A stretch of DNA of 36,795 nucleotides from an uncultured Muribaculaceae bacterium (GTDB taxonomy: Bacteria; Bacteroidota; Bacteroidia; Bacteroidales; Muribaculaceae): NCBI GenBank assembly GCA_910584545.1, contig CAJUBC010000018.1, positions 1 to 36,795 on the forward strand, written 5' to 3'. Under the pieces are notes generated by a model. The model saw nothing but the letters and a program-made list of their open reading frames with translations, was not told where the DNA came from and made no database searches. Positions 14,197 to 21,137 of this stretch are shown piece by piece. Each line of letters opens with the position of its first letter. The stretch's first letter is position 1. Both the position numbers and the translations under genes were made by a program.

Positions 14197-16167
14197 ATGG
14201 AAGAAGAAAAAGTGTACACCACCGACACCGGTCTGCCCGAGAACGCGTTCCGCGAGCTCGCGGCCGACGAGGAGTATGTCCCGGTGATGAAGCCCGCCCA
14301 TGAGCAGCAGGAGGTCACTCCCTACTCGGTGGGAATGGGACTTCTGATGGCCGTAGTGTTCAGCGCGGCGGCCGCCTACCTCGGCCTGAAAGTGGGCCAG
14401 GTGTTCGAGGCCGCGATCCCTATCGCCATCATAGCCGTCGGCCTCAGCAACGCGCTGAAGAAAAAGAACGCGCTTGGTCAGAACGTGATCATCCAGTCGA
14501 TAGGATCCTGTTCGGGAGTGATTGTGGCCGGAGCCATCTTCACCCTCCCCGCCCTGTTCATCCTTCAGGGCACCTACCCCGACATCATGGTGGATTTCTA
14601 CCAGATATTCCTCAGCTCGCTGCTCGGAGGCATCCTCGGAATCCTGTTCTTCATCCCGTTCCGGAAATATTTCGTAAAGGACATGCACGGCAAGTACCCC
14701 TTCCCGGAGGCGACAGCCACGACCCAGGTTCTGATCTCGGGCCAGCAGGCGGCGGCATCCGGCGAGTCGGGCCAGGCCAAGACTCTTATAATCGCCTCGC
14801 TGATAGGAGGTATCTATGACTACATCGTAGCCACATTCGGCTGGTGGGCTGAGACAATCACCACCACGGCGGCCTCCTGGGGCCAGACCATCGCCGAGAA
14901 GACAAAGGTGGTGCTCAGCTGCAACACAGGCGCAGCACTGCTTGGTCTCGGCTACATCGTCGGACTCAAATATGCGTTCATCATCTTCGCCGGCTCGATT
15001 TTCGTATGGTGGATAGTCATACCGCTGATGGGCACCTACGGCAACGAGACCTTGGTGGCCATGAGTTCCGACGCTCTATTCAAGGACTACGCCCGCATGA
15101 TCGGTATCGGAGGTATCGCCATGGCCGGAGTCATCGGCATCATCAAGAGCTGGCCCATCATCTGCAACGCTGTCGGCCTTGCCGGCCGTGAGTTCAAGGG
15201 CGGTGCCAAGAAGGCTGCCGAAGTACGCTGGCAGACCGACCTCTCGATGAAGAAGGTAGTGTTCTTCATCGTACTGGCTCTGATCGTGGTGCTCCTGTTC
15301 TTCTGGCTCGGCGTGATCAATACGTTCTGGCAGGCTCTCGTGGCCTGGGCGGTAGTGACCGTCATAGCGTTCCTCTTCACCACCGTCGCAGCCAACGCGA
15401 TAGCCATCGTGGGCAGCAACCCTGTGTCGGGAATGACGCTCATGACGCTTATCATCGCATCGTCGATTTTCGTGGCCATCGGTCTTAAGGGCACATCAGG
15501 AATCGTGGCTTCGATGGTAATCGGAGGCGTGGTCTGCACTGCCCTCTCGATGGCAGGAGGATTCGTCACAGACCTGAAGATAGGATACTGGCTCGGCTCC
15601 ACTCCCAAGAAGCAGGAGACATGGAAATTCCTCGGAACCCTCGTTTCGGCTGCCACCGTCGGCGGCGTGATCATGGTCCTCAACAAGGTATACGGCTTCG
15701 TGGGCGACGACGCTCTCGTTGCTCCCCAGGCCAACGCGATGGCAAAGGTGATCGAGCCCCTCATGATGGGCGGCGACACCCCCTGGATTCTCTACATGAC
15801 CGGAGCCATCCTCGCCCTGATCCTGAACTGGCTCGGCGTTCCGGCCCTCCCCTTCTGCCTCGGAATGTTCATTCCCCTGTCGCTCAACACCCCTATGCTC
15901 GTGGGCGGCGCGATATCCTACTTCGTGGCCAAGAGCTCCAAGGATAAGAAGACAAGCGATGCACGTCGCGACAGAGGAACGCTTCTCGCATCCGGTCTGA
16001 TTGCCGGCGGAGCGCTCTTCGGAGTGTTCGCTGCAATCACTCGATTCGCCGGATTCGAATACCAGAGTCCTATCGCCGCAGGCACCACCCAGATTCTGGG
16101 TTGCGTGGCTTACCTACTCCTGATCGGTTATCTCTACTGGGACTCCACACGCGCTAAGATAAAGTAA
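14197..16167 (+). CDS. OPT-family oligopeptide transporter
   Basis: 656 residues. A cytoplasmic N-terminal tail (about 1-45) precedes roughly 14-16 hydrophobic segments, for example YSVGMGLLMAVVFSAAAAYLGL, VIIQSIGSCSGVIVAGAIFTLPALFIL, LLGGILGILFFIPF, VVFFIVLALIVVLLFFWLGVI and TQILGCVAYLLLIGYLYW. The sequence around QSIGSCSGVIVAGAIFTLPALF and KYPFPEATATTQVLISG is typical of bacterial members of the oligopeptide transporter (OPT) family, which are predicted proton-coupled importers of small peptides or metal-chelate compounds in the inner membrane. The substrate cannot be told from sequence. It is transcribed alone: own promoter upstream and a strong terminator after the stop. Confidence 0.93.
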   Translation: MEEEKVYTTDTGLPENAFRELAADEEYVPVMKPAHEQQEVTPYSVGMGLLMAVVFSAAAAYLGLKVGQVFEAAIPIAIIAVGLSNALKKKNALGQNVIIQSIGSCSGVIVAGAIFTLPALFILQGTYPDIMVDFYQIFLSSLLGGILGILFFIPFRKYFVKDMHGKYPFPEATATTQVLISGQQAAASGESGQAKTLIIASLIGGIYDYIVATFGWWAETITTTAASWGQTIAEKTKVVLSCNTGAALLGLGYIVGLKYAFIIFAGSIFVWWIVIPLMGTYGNETLVAMSSDALFKDYARMIGIGGIAMAGVIGIIKSWPIICNAVGLAGREFKGGAKKAAEVRWQTDLSMKKVVFFIVLALIVVLLFFWLGVINTFWQALVAWAVVTVIAFLFTTVAANAIAIVGSNPVSGMTLMTLIIASSIFVAIGLKGTSGIVASMVIGGVVCTALSMAGGFVTDLKIGYWLGSTPKKQETWKFLGTLVSAATVGGVIMVLNKVYGFVGDDALVAPQANAMAKVIEPLMMGGDTPWILYMTGAILALILNWLGVPALPFCLGMFIPLSLNTPMLVGGAISYFVAKSSKDKKTSDARRDRGTLLASGLIAGGALFGVFAAITRFAGFEYQSPIAAGTTQILGCVAYLLLIGYLYWDSTRAKIK

Positions 16168-16198
16168 ACAAAGAGAGTATTAATCATTATATGTGTAG

Positions 16199-16232
16199 TC
16201 GCCCCGGACTGTGAAGTTCGGGGCGATTTTTT
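16199..16232 (+). terminator. Intrinsic terminator of the OPT gene
   Basis: TCGCCCCGGACT (16199-16210) pairs with AGTTCGGGGCGA (16215-16226), one G-T wobble, loop GTGA, followed by six T. Confidence 0.92.
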
Positions 16233-16289
16233 ATCGTTTCGCTGTGTCAACTCTCCCAATGGATTGTTATATACATAAAAGACCGTACT

Positions 16290-16811
16290 ATGAAACACAT
16301 TATTACATACAGACGCATCACGAGAGCGCTGATGCTTGCTGTGGCACTGATGGCCGGGGTGTCCACGGGATTCGGGCAGAACAGTCTGCCGGCGCCAGGC
16401 GCAGGAGGCAGCTACCAGCCGAATACAGGACCCGGCATGGGCATGGGCTGGACGCAGACTCCTCCCCCTCCCTATTGGGGAAGCCCATGGTATGACGGTT
16501 GGGAGGCCTCGCCTTCGGTTGTTGTAAGCCCTACTGTCAATACAGGCAATTTCCAGAATCAGGGCATCACGAAGGTGATAGCCTGCGGTTACGACGCGCA
16601 GGGAGTATGGCGAGTGCTGCCCCTTGTGGTCAGCTATCAGTACAACGGCGTACAGTACAGTGTGAACGTGCTCAACGCATGGAATCCCTGGACCGAGAGC
16701 TGGGACAAGGGCGTGGATGTTCCCGCTTATAATACCGACTATTATCTGCGCAACGTGGAATACAGTTTCTATACGGTGCTTTCTACCGGGACTTTCTATT
16801 TCAATCTATAG
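16290..16811 (+). CDS. Small exported protein of unknown function
   Basis: 173 residues. The N-terminus has a basic stretch and hydrophobic core (RRITRALMLAVALMAGVSTGFGQ), with a cleavage site near residue 29-30. Residues 31-70 are rich in Gly, Pro, Met and Trp (GPGMGMGWTQTPPPPYWGSPWYDGWE) and look disordered. Residues about 90-173 form a compact beta-rich segment (ITKVIACGYDAQGVWRVLPLVVSYQYNGVQYSVNVLNAWNPWTESWDKG ... YSFYTVLSTGTFYFNL). I do not recognise the family. Periplasmic or surface location is inferred from the signal peptide alone. It lies after a strong terminator, so it needs its own promoter, which I could not identify clearly. Confidence 0.65.
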   Translation: MKHIITYRRITRALMLAVALMAGVSTGFGQNSLPAPGAGGSYQPNTGPGMGMGWTQTPPPPYWGSPWYDGWEASPSVVVSPTVNTGNFQNQGITKVIACGYDAQGVWRVLPLVVSYQYNGVQYSVNVLNAWNPWTESWDKGVDVPAYNTDYYLRNVEYSFYTVLSTGTFYFNL

Positions 16812-16820
16812 GGTTCTCAG

Positions 16821-16856
16821 AAAAAAGCCCAAGCGGGTTTGTAACCTACTTGGGTT
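16821..16856 (-). terminator. Terminator for the PIF1-like helicase gene (minus strand)
   Basis: CCCAAG (16828-16833) pairs with CTTGGG (16849-16854), extended by A-T and G-T pairs. Read on the minus strand the stem is followed by a T run (complement of the A run 16821-16826). Its loop contains GCGGGTTTGTAACC (16833-16846), the exact reverse complement of 16874-16887. Confidence 0.7.
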
Positions 16857-16867
16857 CTAATAGTTCG

Positions 16868-16894
16868 CGTGCGGGTTACAAACCCGCACGGACT
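16868..16894. repeat. REP-like palindromic element, copy 2 (perfect)
   Basis: CGTGCGGGTT (16868-16877) and AACCCGCACG (16881-16890) form a perfect 10-bp stem with the triloop ACA, followed by GACT. A 14-nt half copy lies inverted at 16833-16846. A degenerate copy is at 10959-10988. It may double as a terminator between the convergent genes. Confidence 0.6.
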
Positions 16895-16917
16895 TTATTT
16901 ACCGGATGGAATTGTTT

Positions 16918-19086
16918 TTAATCGTGATGTTTTTTCCGCTTCTTCTGACCCGGAGAAAGTGGCATCGGATTGATTTCATCGCCGTGCTCCTCAAGATATT
17001 TCTCGACTTCCTTAAGGACCTCCTCTCCATATTTATTGACGGTGACCTGACCGAAGCCCGGTAGCGCCAGAAGGTCATCGGTGGTTCTCGGCACATAGTT
17101 CGATACCGCAAGAAGAGACCGGTTGTTCAGCACCGTGTAGGCGAGCTTGCCGATTTCAAGAGATTTGGCATACCGCCATTTCACTAATGCGTCGTACAGT
17201 CCGGGATTCACGTTGTCCTTGGAATACTCCGACTTGACCGCAGCGGGGGTTTTCTTCCGGTGAGTCTTGAACATACCGTTATCGAGAAGGACAGAGGCCT
17301 TGAGGTCGAGGTAACGCTCCTTGGTGAAGTCCTCCTCGGCAAATGCCTCGAGCAGACGACGCTTGAGGTTGAGCTGATCAGTGAGCAGCTCAATACGGTC
17401 ACGCAGCTTCTCCGTGACGCGTCTATTGTCATGGTTGCGCGGGATTTTCTCAAGAATCTCATCGAACCCGTTCAGCTGCCCCATGAAATAATTGGCAGCC
17501 TCCTTAATGCGTTTCTGAACCCGTTCGTCCGAGATATCTCCGTCGGCAGCGTCAACGATCTCCCTGCACTGTCTTGCAAACTTGATGCCGACTTCCGAAA
17601 CCGGTCCCTTGATGGAGTTCGCGAAATCCACGAATTCACCGACTATGGTAGGATAGAGCCTCGAGAAGTTCTCCTGGACTATGCGCACAGTTCCGGCAAG
17701 GGCGGCGTCGAGAGGTTGGAAATTGAACAGCTGGAGCAGCGATGCCAGAGCGTACTCCTTGCCGAGCGTCTCCACGTGCTGCTCATCGGGTTTGCCAGAG
17801 TGATTCTGCATGAAGGCGCTCACAGTAGAGTCGCAGATAATGGCGGAACTCGTGAGAGGAGCGTTCAGTACAAGACCGGCGAGATTGCGACATCGTGAAA
17901 GAGCCACGTACGCTTGTCCGTGTGCGAAACTTGCCGAGGCGTTGATGATGGCCCTGTCGAATGTGAGACCCTGACTCTTGTGAATGGTTATCGCCCACGC
18001 GGCCTTGAGCGGGAACTGACGGAAAGAACCCTCCTCCTTCTCGTCGATTTCCTTAGTGGCGTCGTTGATGACAAGCTTCACGTTCTTCCACTCCATCGGC
18101 TGCACGTCGATTTCCATCTCGCTACCCACCGGGAGAACGGTGACTGAGGTGTCGGTCAACCCGGTTACATGGCCTATCATACCGTTATAGAACCGACGCG
18201 GCATCTCGGTATCGTTCTTGACAAACATCACCTGCGCGCCCTCCTTGAGCACGAGATCGCGATCCACGGGATAGGACGATTCCGGAAAATTACCCTTGAC
18301 CTCGGCCTGATACATGACCGGTTGCGAACGGAGTGCCTCCATCCTCTCGCTATTGAACCTGACAGCCTGATAATTGTGGGTGGTCAACCGGATGTAACCC
18401 TCGCTGTCGTCGGGATCGAACTTACTGTCGCATCGGGAGTTGAGGCGATTGAGCACCATCGCGTCGGCGCGGTTCTCACGGATGGCGTTGAGCAGCCCGA
18501 GGAAATCCATGTCGTTCTGACGATAGACACGGTCGAGCTCCACGGTCTCGTAATTGATCTGCTGCAGCGCGTGGCTGTCGAAGAAATACGGACTTGCGTA
18601 GTGGGCTGCGAGAATCTCGCGCTCCGCCTCTGTCACCACCGGCGGAAGCTGCTGCAGATCGCCGATAAGAAGCAGCTGCACTCCGCCGAAGGGGAGCGTG
18701 CGGTCCCGGTAACGGCGAAGCACGTCGTCGACGGCATCGAGCACATCGGCGCGCACCATGCTTATCTCGTCTATAACGAGGAGGTCCATACCGCGGATCA
18801 TGCGTATCTTCTCCTTGTTGAAACGATGGTACATCTCCTTGTTCCGCTTCATCCCGGGTATGAAAGGGCCGAAGTCAAGCTGGAAAAAGGAATGCAGCGT
18901 CACGCCCCCGGCATTGATGGCGGCTATGCCCGTAGGCGCGGCCACTACGATTCTCTTGCGGGTGGAATTACGCAGGTTACGAAGAAAGGTGGTTTTACCC
19001 GTACCGGCTTTGCCGGTGAGGAAAAGACTCGAACCGGTCTGCTCCACTATCCGGCGCGCTATGTCGAGACGCTCGTTTGTTTCCAT
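16918..19086 (-). CDS. PIF1-like SF1B helicase with C-terminal HRDC domain
   Basis: 722 residues from the ATG at 19086 (METNERLDIARRIVEQ). An upstream ATG at 19149 would add 21 residues that do not fit the family and nearly abut asd. Walker A GKAGTGKTTF (25-34), motif Ia VAAPTGIAAINAGGVTLHSFF, Walker B LLVIDEISMVRADVLDAVD (102-120), motif III LIGDLQQLPPV (140-150), a motif IV-VI region with AWAITIHKSQGLTFDRAIIN and QAYVALSRCRNLAGLVL. The C-terminal part has an HRDC domain (about 631-700, VLNNRSLLAVSNYVPRTTDDLLALPGFGQVTVNKYGEEVLKEV) and a lysine-rich tail. Bacterial PIF1-type enzymes unwind DNA 5'-3', including forks and G-quadruplexes; that role is inferred here. It may be the last gene of the valS-fabD-asd cluster. 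Confidence 0.9.
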   Translation of the reverse strand: METNERLDIARRIVEQTGSSLFLTGKAGTGKTTFLRNLRNSTRKRIVVAAPTGIAAINAGGVTLHSFFQLDFGPFIPGMKRNKEMYHRFNKEKIRMIRGMDLLVIDEISMVRADVLDAVDDVLRRYRDRTLPFGGVQLLLIGDLQQLPPVVTEAEREILAAHYASPYFFDSHALQQINYETVELDRVYRQNDMDFLGLLNAIRENRADAMVLNRLNSRCDSKFDPDDSEGYIRLTTHNYQAVRFNSERMEALRSQPVMYQAEVKGNFPESSYPVDRDLVLKEGAQVMFVKNDTEMPRRFYNGMIGHVTGLTDTSVTVLPVGSEMEIDVQPMEWKNVKLVINDATKEIDEKEEGSFRQFPLKAAWAITIHKSQGLTFDRAIINASASFAHGQAYVALSRCRNLAGLVLNAPLTSSAIICDSTVSAFMQNHSGKPDEQHVETLGKEYALASLLQLFNFQPLDAALAGTVRIVQENFSRLYPTIVGEFVDFANSIKGPVSEVGIKFARQCREIVDAADGDISDERVQKRIKEAANYFMGQLNGFDEILEKIPRNHDNRRVTEKLRDRIELLTDQLNLKRRLLEAFAEEDFTKERYLDLKASVLLDNGMFKTHRKKTPAAVKSEYSKDNVNPGLYDALVKWRYAKSLEIGKLAYTVLNNRSLLAVSNYVPRTTDDLLALPGFGQVTVNKYGEEVLKEVEKYLEEHGDEINPMPLSPGQKKRKKHHD

Positions 19087-19158
19087 ATTGTTTTTACTAA
19101 TTACAATTACAACTTCCGGCCGGTATTCTGAAGCCGGAGCCATCCCCATGCCCCCGAA

Positions 19159-20175
19159 TCAGCGATTCATGCCGCGCTCAATAAGATAAAGCGCGATCTG
19201 CACAGCGTTAAGAGCCGCTCCCTTCTTGATCTGGTCCGCCACAACCCAGAACGTGAGGCCGTTGTCATCGGCGAGATCTTTGCGGAGCCTGCCCACGAAC
19301 ACAGGGTCGGCGCCTGCGGCATCGAGCGGCATCGGATAGCATCGGGCACCATCCCTCTCCTCATCCACGAAGACGATACCCTTGCCGGTGCGGAAAGCCT
19401 CGCGGGCCTCCTCCAGACTTACGGGACGCTCGGTCTCGAGCCATACGGCCTCGCTATGCGCCCTCATCACCGGGACGCGGACACATGTGGCCGACACGCG
19501 GATGTCGGAATGCATGATCTTGCGAGTCTCGTTGTACATCTTCATCTCCTCCTTAGTGTAGTCGTTTTCGGTGAAGACATCCACCTGAGGTATCACGTTC
19601 ATGGCGAGCTGATGCGGGAATTTGCTGACGGACGCTTTCTCTCCCCGGGAAATCTCGCCGCACTGGCGCTCAAGCTCCTCCATACCGGTCGCGCCTGCGC
19701 CGCTGGCCGCCTGATAGGTGGCCACATGCACGCTGCGTATATGCGACAGTTTCTCGATGGCGTTGAGCGCCACCACCATCTGGATGGTGGTGCAGTTAGG
19801 GTTGCCTATGATGTTCCTGGGGCGCACCAACGCGTCGTCTCCGTTCACCTCAGGCACCACGAGTGGCACGTCCGGATCCATGCGGAACGCAGAGCTGTTG
19901 TCGATCATCACCGTGCCGTGGCGGGTGATTGTATCGGCATATTCCTTGGATACCGAGGCTCCGGCCGAAGTGAACGCAATGTCCACGCCGGAGAAATCGG
20001 AGTCGCGGGTAAGTTCCTCAATCACATATTCCTTGCCGCGGAACATACGCGTTTTTCCGGCCGAACGGGCTGAGCCGAAAAGGCGCAGCCCGTCAACCGG
20101 GAAATTCTGTTGGTCAAGCACGCGGAGAAACTCGGTGCCGACGGCGCCACTGGCGCCTACAATCGCGATATTCAT
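19159..20175 (-). CDS. asd: Aspartate-semialdehyde dehydrogenase
   Basis: 338 residues. N-terminal NADP-binding glycine loop VGASGAVGTE (6-15), phosphate-binding DNSSAFRM (92-99), catalytic Cys128 in IGNPNCTTIQMV, a QAASGAGATGMEEL loop, and the substrate/catalytic His in CVRVPVMRAHSEAVWLE. It reduces aspartyl-4-phosphate to aspartate semialdehyde, the branch point to lysine/diaminopimelate, threonine and methionine. The start ATG overlaps the fabD stop by one base (TAATG), so translation is probably coupled to fabD although the pathways differ. Confidence 0.97.
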   Translation of the reverse strand: MNIAIVGASGAVGTEFLRVLDQQNFPVDGLRLFGSARSAGKTRMFRGKEYVIEELTRDSDFSGVDIAFTSAGASVSKEYADTITRHGTVMIDNSSAFRMDPDVPLVVPEVNGDDALVRPRNIIGNPNCTTIQMVVALNAIEKLSHIRSVHVATYQAASGAGATGMEELERQCGEISRGEKASVSKFPHQLAMNVIPQVDVFTENDYTKEEMKMYNETRKIMHSDIRVSATCVRVPVMRAHSEAVWLETERPVSLEEAREAFRTGKGIVFVDEERDGARCYPMPLDAAGADPVFVGRLRKDLADDNGLTFWVVADQIKKGAALNAVQIALYLIERGMNR

Positions 20176-21053
20176 TAGCTAAGACCTGATACAGCCACGT
20201 TGCGGTCAATTTTTTTGACCAGACCCTGGAGCACGTTGCCCGGGCCAAGCTCGATGAACTCGTTGGCACCGTCGGCAATCATGGCCTGCACGTCGTATGT
20301 CCAGCGTACGGGGGCGGTGAGCTGCTTTATGAGGTTTGCCTTGATCTCGGCGGGATCGGTGTGGGGCTTGCCGTCGACATTCTGATAGACGGGACATACG
20401 GGAGTGTGGAACTCCGCCGCCTCGATGGCCTCGGCGAGCTCCTCCTGCGCCGGCTGCATCAGCGGGCTGTGGAACGCGCCGCCCACCTTGAGCTTGAGGG
20501 CGCGCTTCGCGCCTGCCTCGAGGAGCTGCGCGCAAGCGGCGTCGATGCCTTCGACTGTACCTGAGATCACCACCTGTCCGGGACAGTTGTAGTTGGCTGG
20601 GGCCACGATGTCGTCGATACCGGCGCAGACTTCCTCAACCTTCTCATCGGGAAGCGCGAGCACGGCGGCCATGGTCGAGGGACGTGCCTCGCAAGCCTTC
20701 TGCATGGCCTGGGCGCGCTTTGCCACAAGCTTCAGCCCCTCCTCGAAGCTGAGTGCTCCTGCGGCAACAAGCGCCGAGAACTCGCCGAGGCTGTGGCCGG
20801 CCACCATATCGGGCTTGAACTCGTCGCCGAGGCTCTTGGCCAGCAGCACGCTGTGCAGGAAGATGGCGGGTTGTGTCACCTTGGTCTGCTTGAGGTCTTC
20901 CTCCGTACCGTCGAACATGAGGTCCGTGATTCGGAATCCGAGAATATCGTTGGCCTTCTCAAAAAGTTCTTTTGCTTCAGGGTTATTGTCGTACAGGTCT
21001 TTGCCCATACCTACAAACTGGGCGCCTTGGCCCGGAAAAACGTAAGCTTTCAT
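20175..21053 (-). CDS. fabD: Malonyl-CoA:ACP transacylase
   Basis: 292 residues. The family's oxyanion-hole motif FPGQGAQFVGMG (6-17), nucleophile Ser88 in VAGHSLGEFSALVAAGAL, and the catalytic His region VGGAFHSPLMQPA are present, with the conserved NYNCPGQVVISG and ELGPGNVLQGLVKKI near the end. It transfers malonyl from CoA to acyl carrier protein at the start of fatty acid synthesis. It lies 84 bp downstream of valS and overlaps asd by one base. No other fab genes are in the window. Confidence 0.97.
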   Translation of the reverse strand: MKAYVFPGQGAQFVGMGKDLYDNNPEAKELFEKANDILGFRITDLMFDGTEEDLKQTKVTQPAIFLHSVLLAKSLGDEFKPDMVAGHSLGEFSALVAAGALSFEEGLKLVAKRAQAMQKACEARPSTMAAVLALPDEKVEEVCAGIDDIVAPANYNCPGQVVISGTVEGIDAACAQLLEAGAKRALKLKVGGAFHSPLMQPAQEELAEAIEAAEFHTPVCPVYQNVDGKPHTDPAEIKANLIKQLTAPVRWTYDVQAMIADGANEFIELGPGNVLQGLVKKIDRNVAVSGLS

Positions 21054-21137
21054 TTCGATTCTGTTGTTATGTAGTATTCTGCATCACGCAGGATGCGAAA
21101 CTTTTCTAATTATATGAGTTATTTTACCGAGGACTGA

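Noticed and set aside
18169..19131. Plus-strand frame of 320 codons opposite the PIF1-like helicase
   Set aside because: Antisense shadow rich in His/Leu/Val, typical of complemented coding sequence.
19087..19149. Upstream start for the PIF1-like helicase
   Set aside because: The added 21 residues do not resemble the family, whose proteins begin shortly before the Walker A motif.
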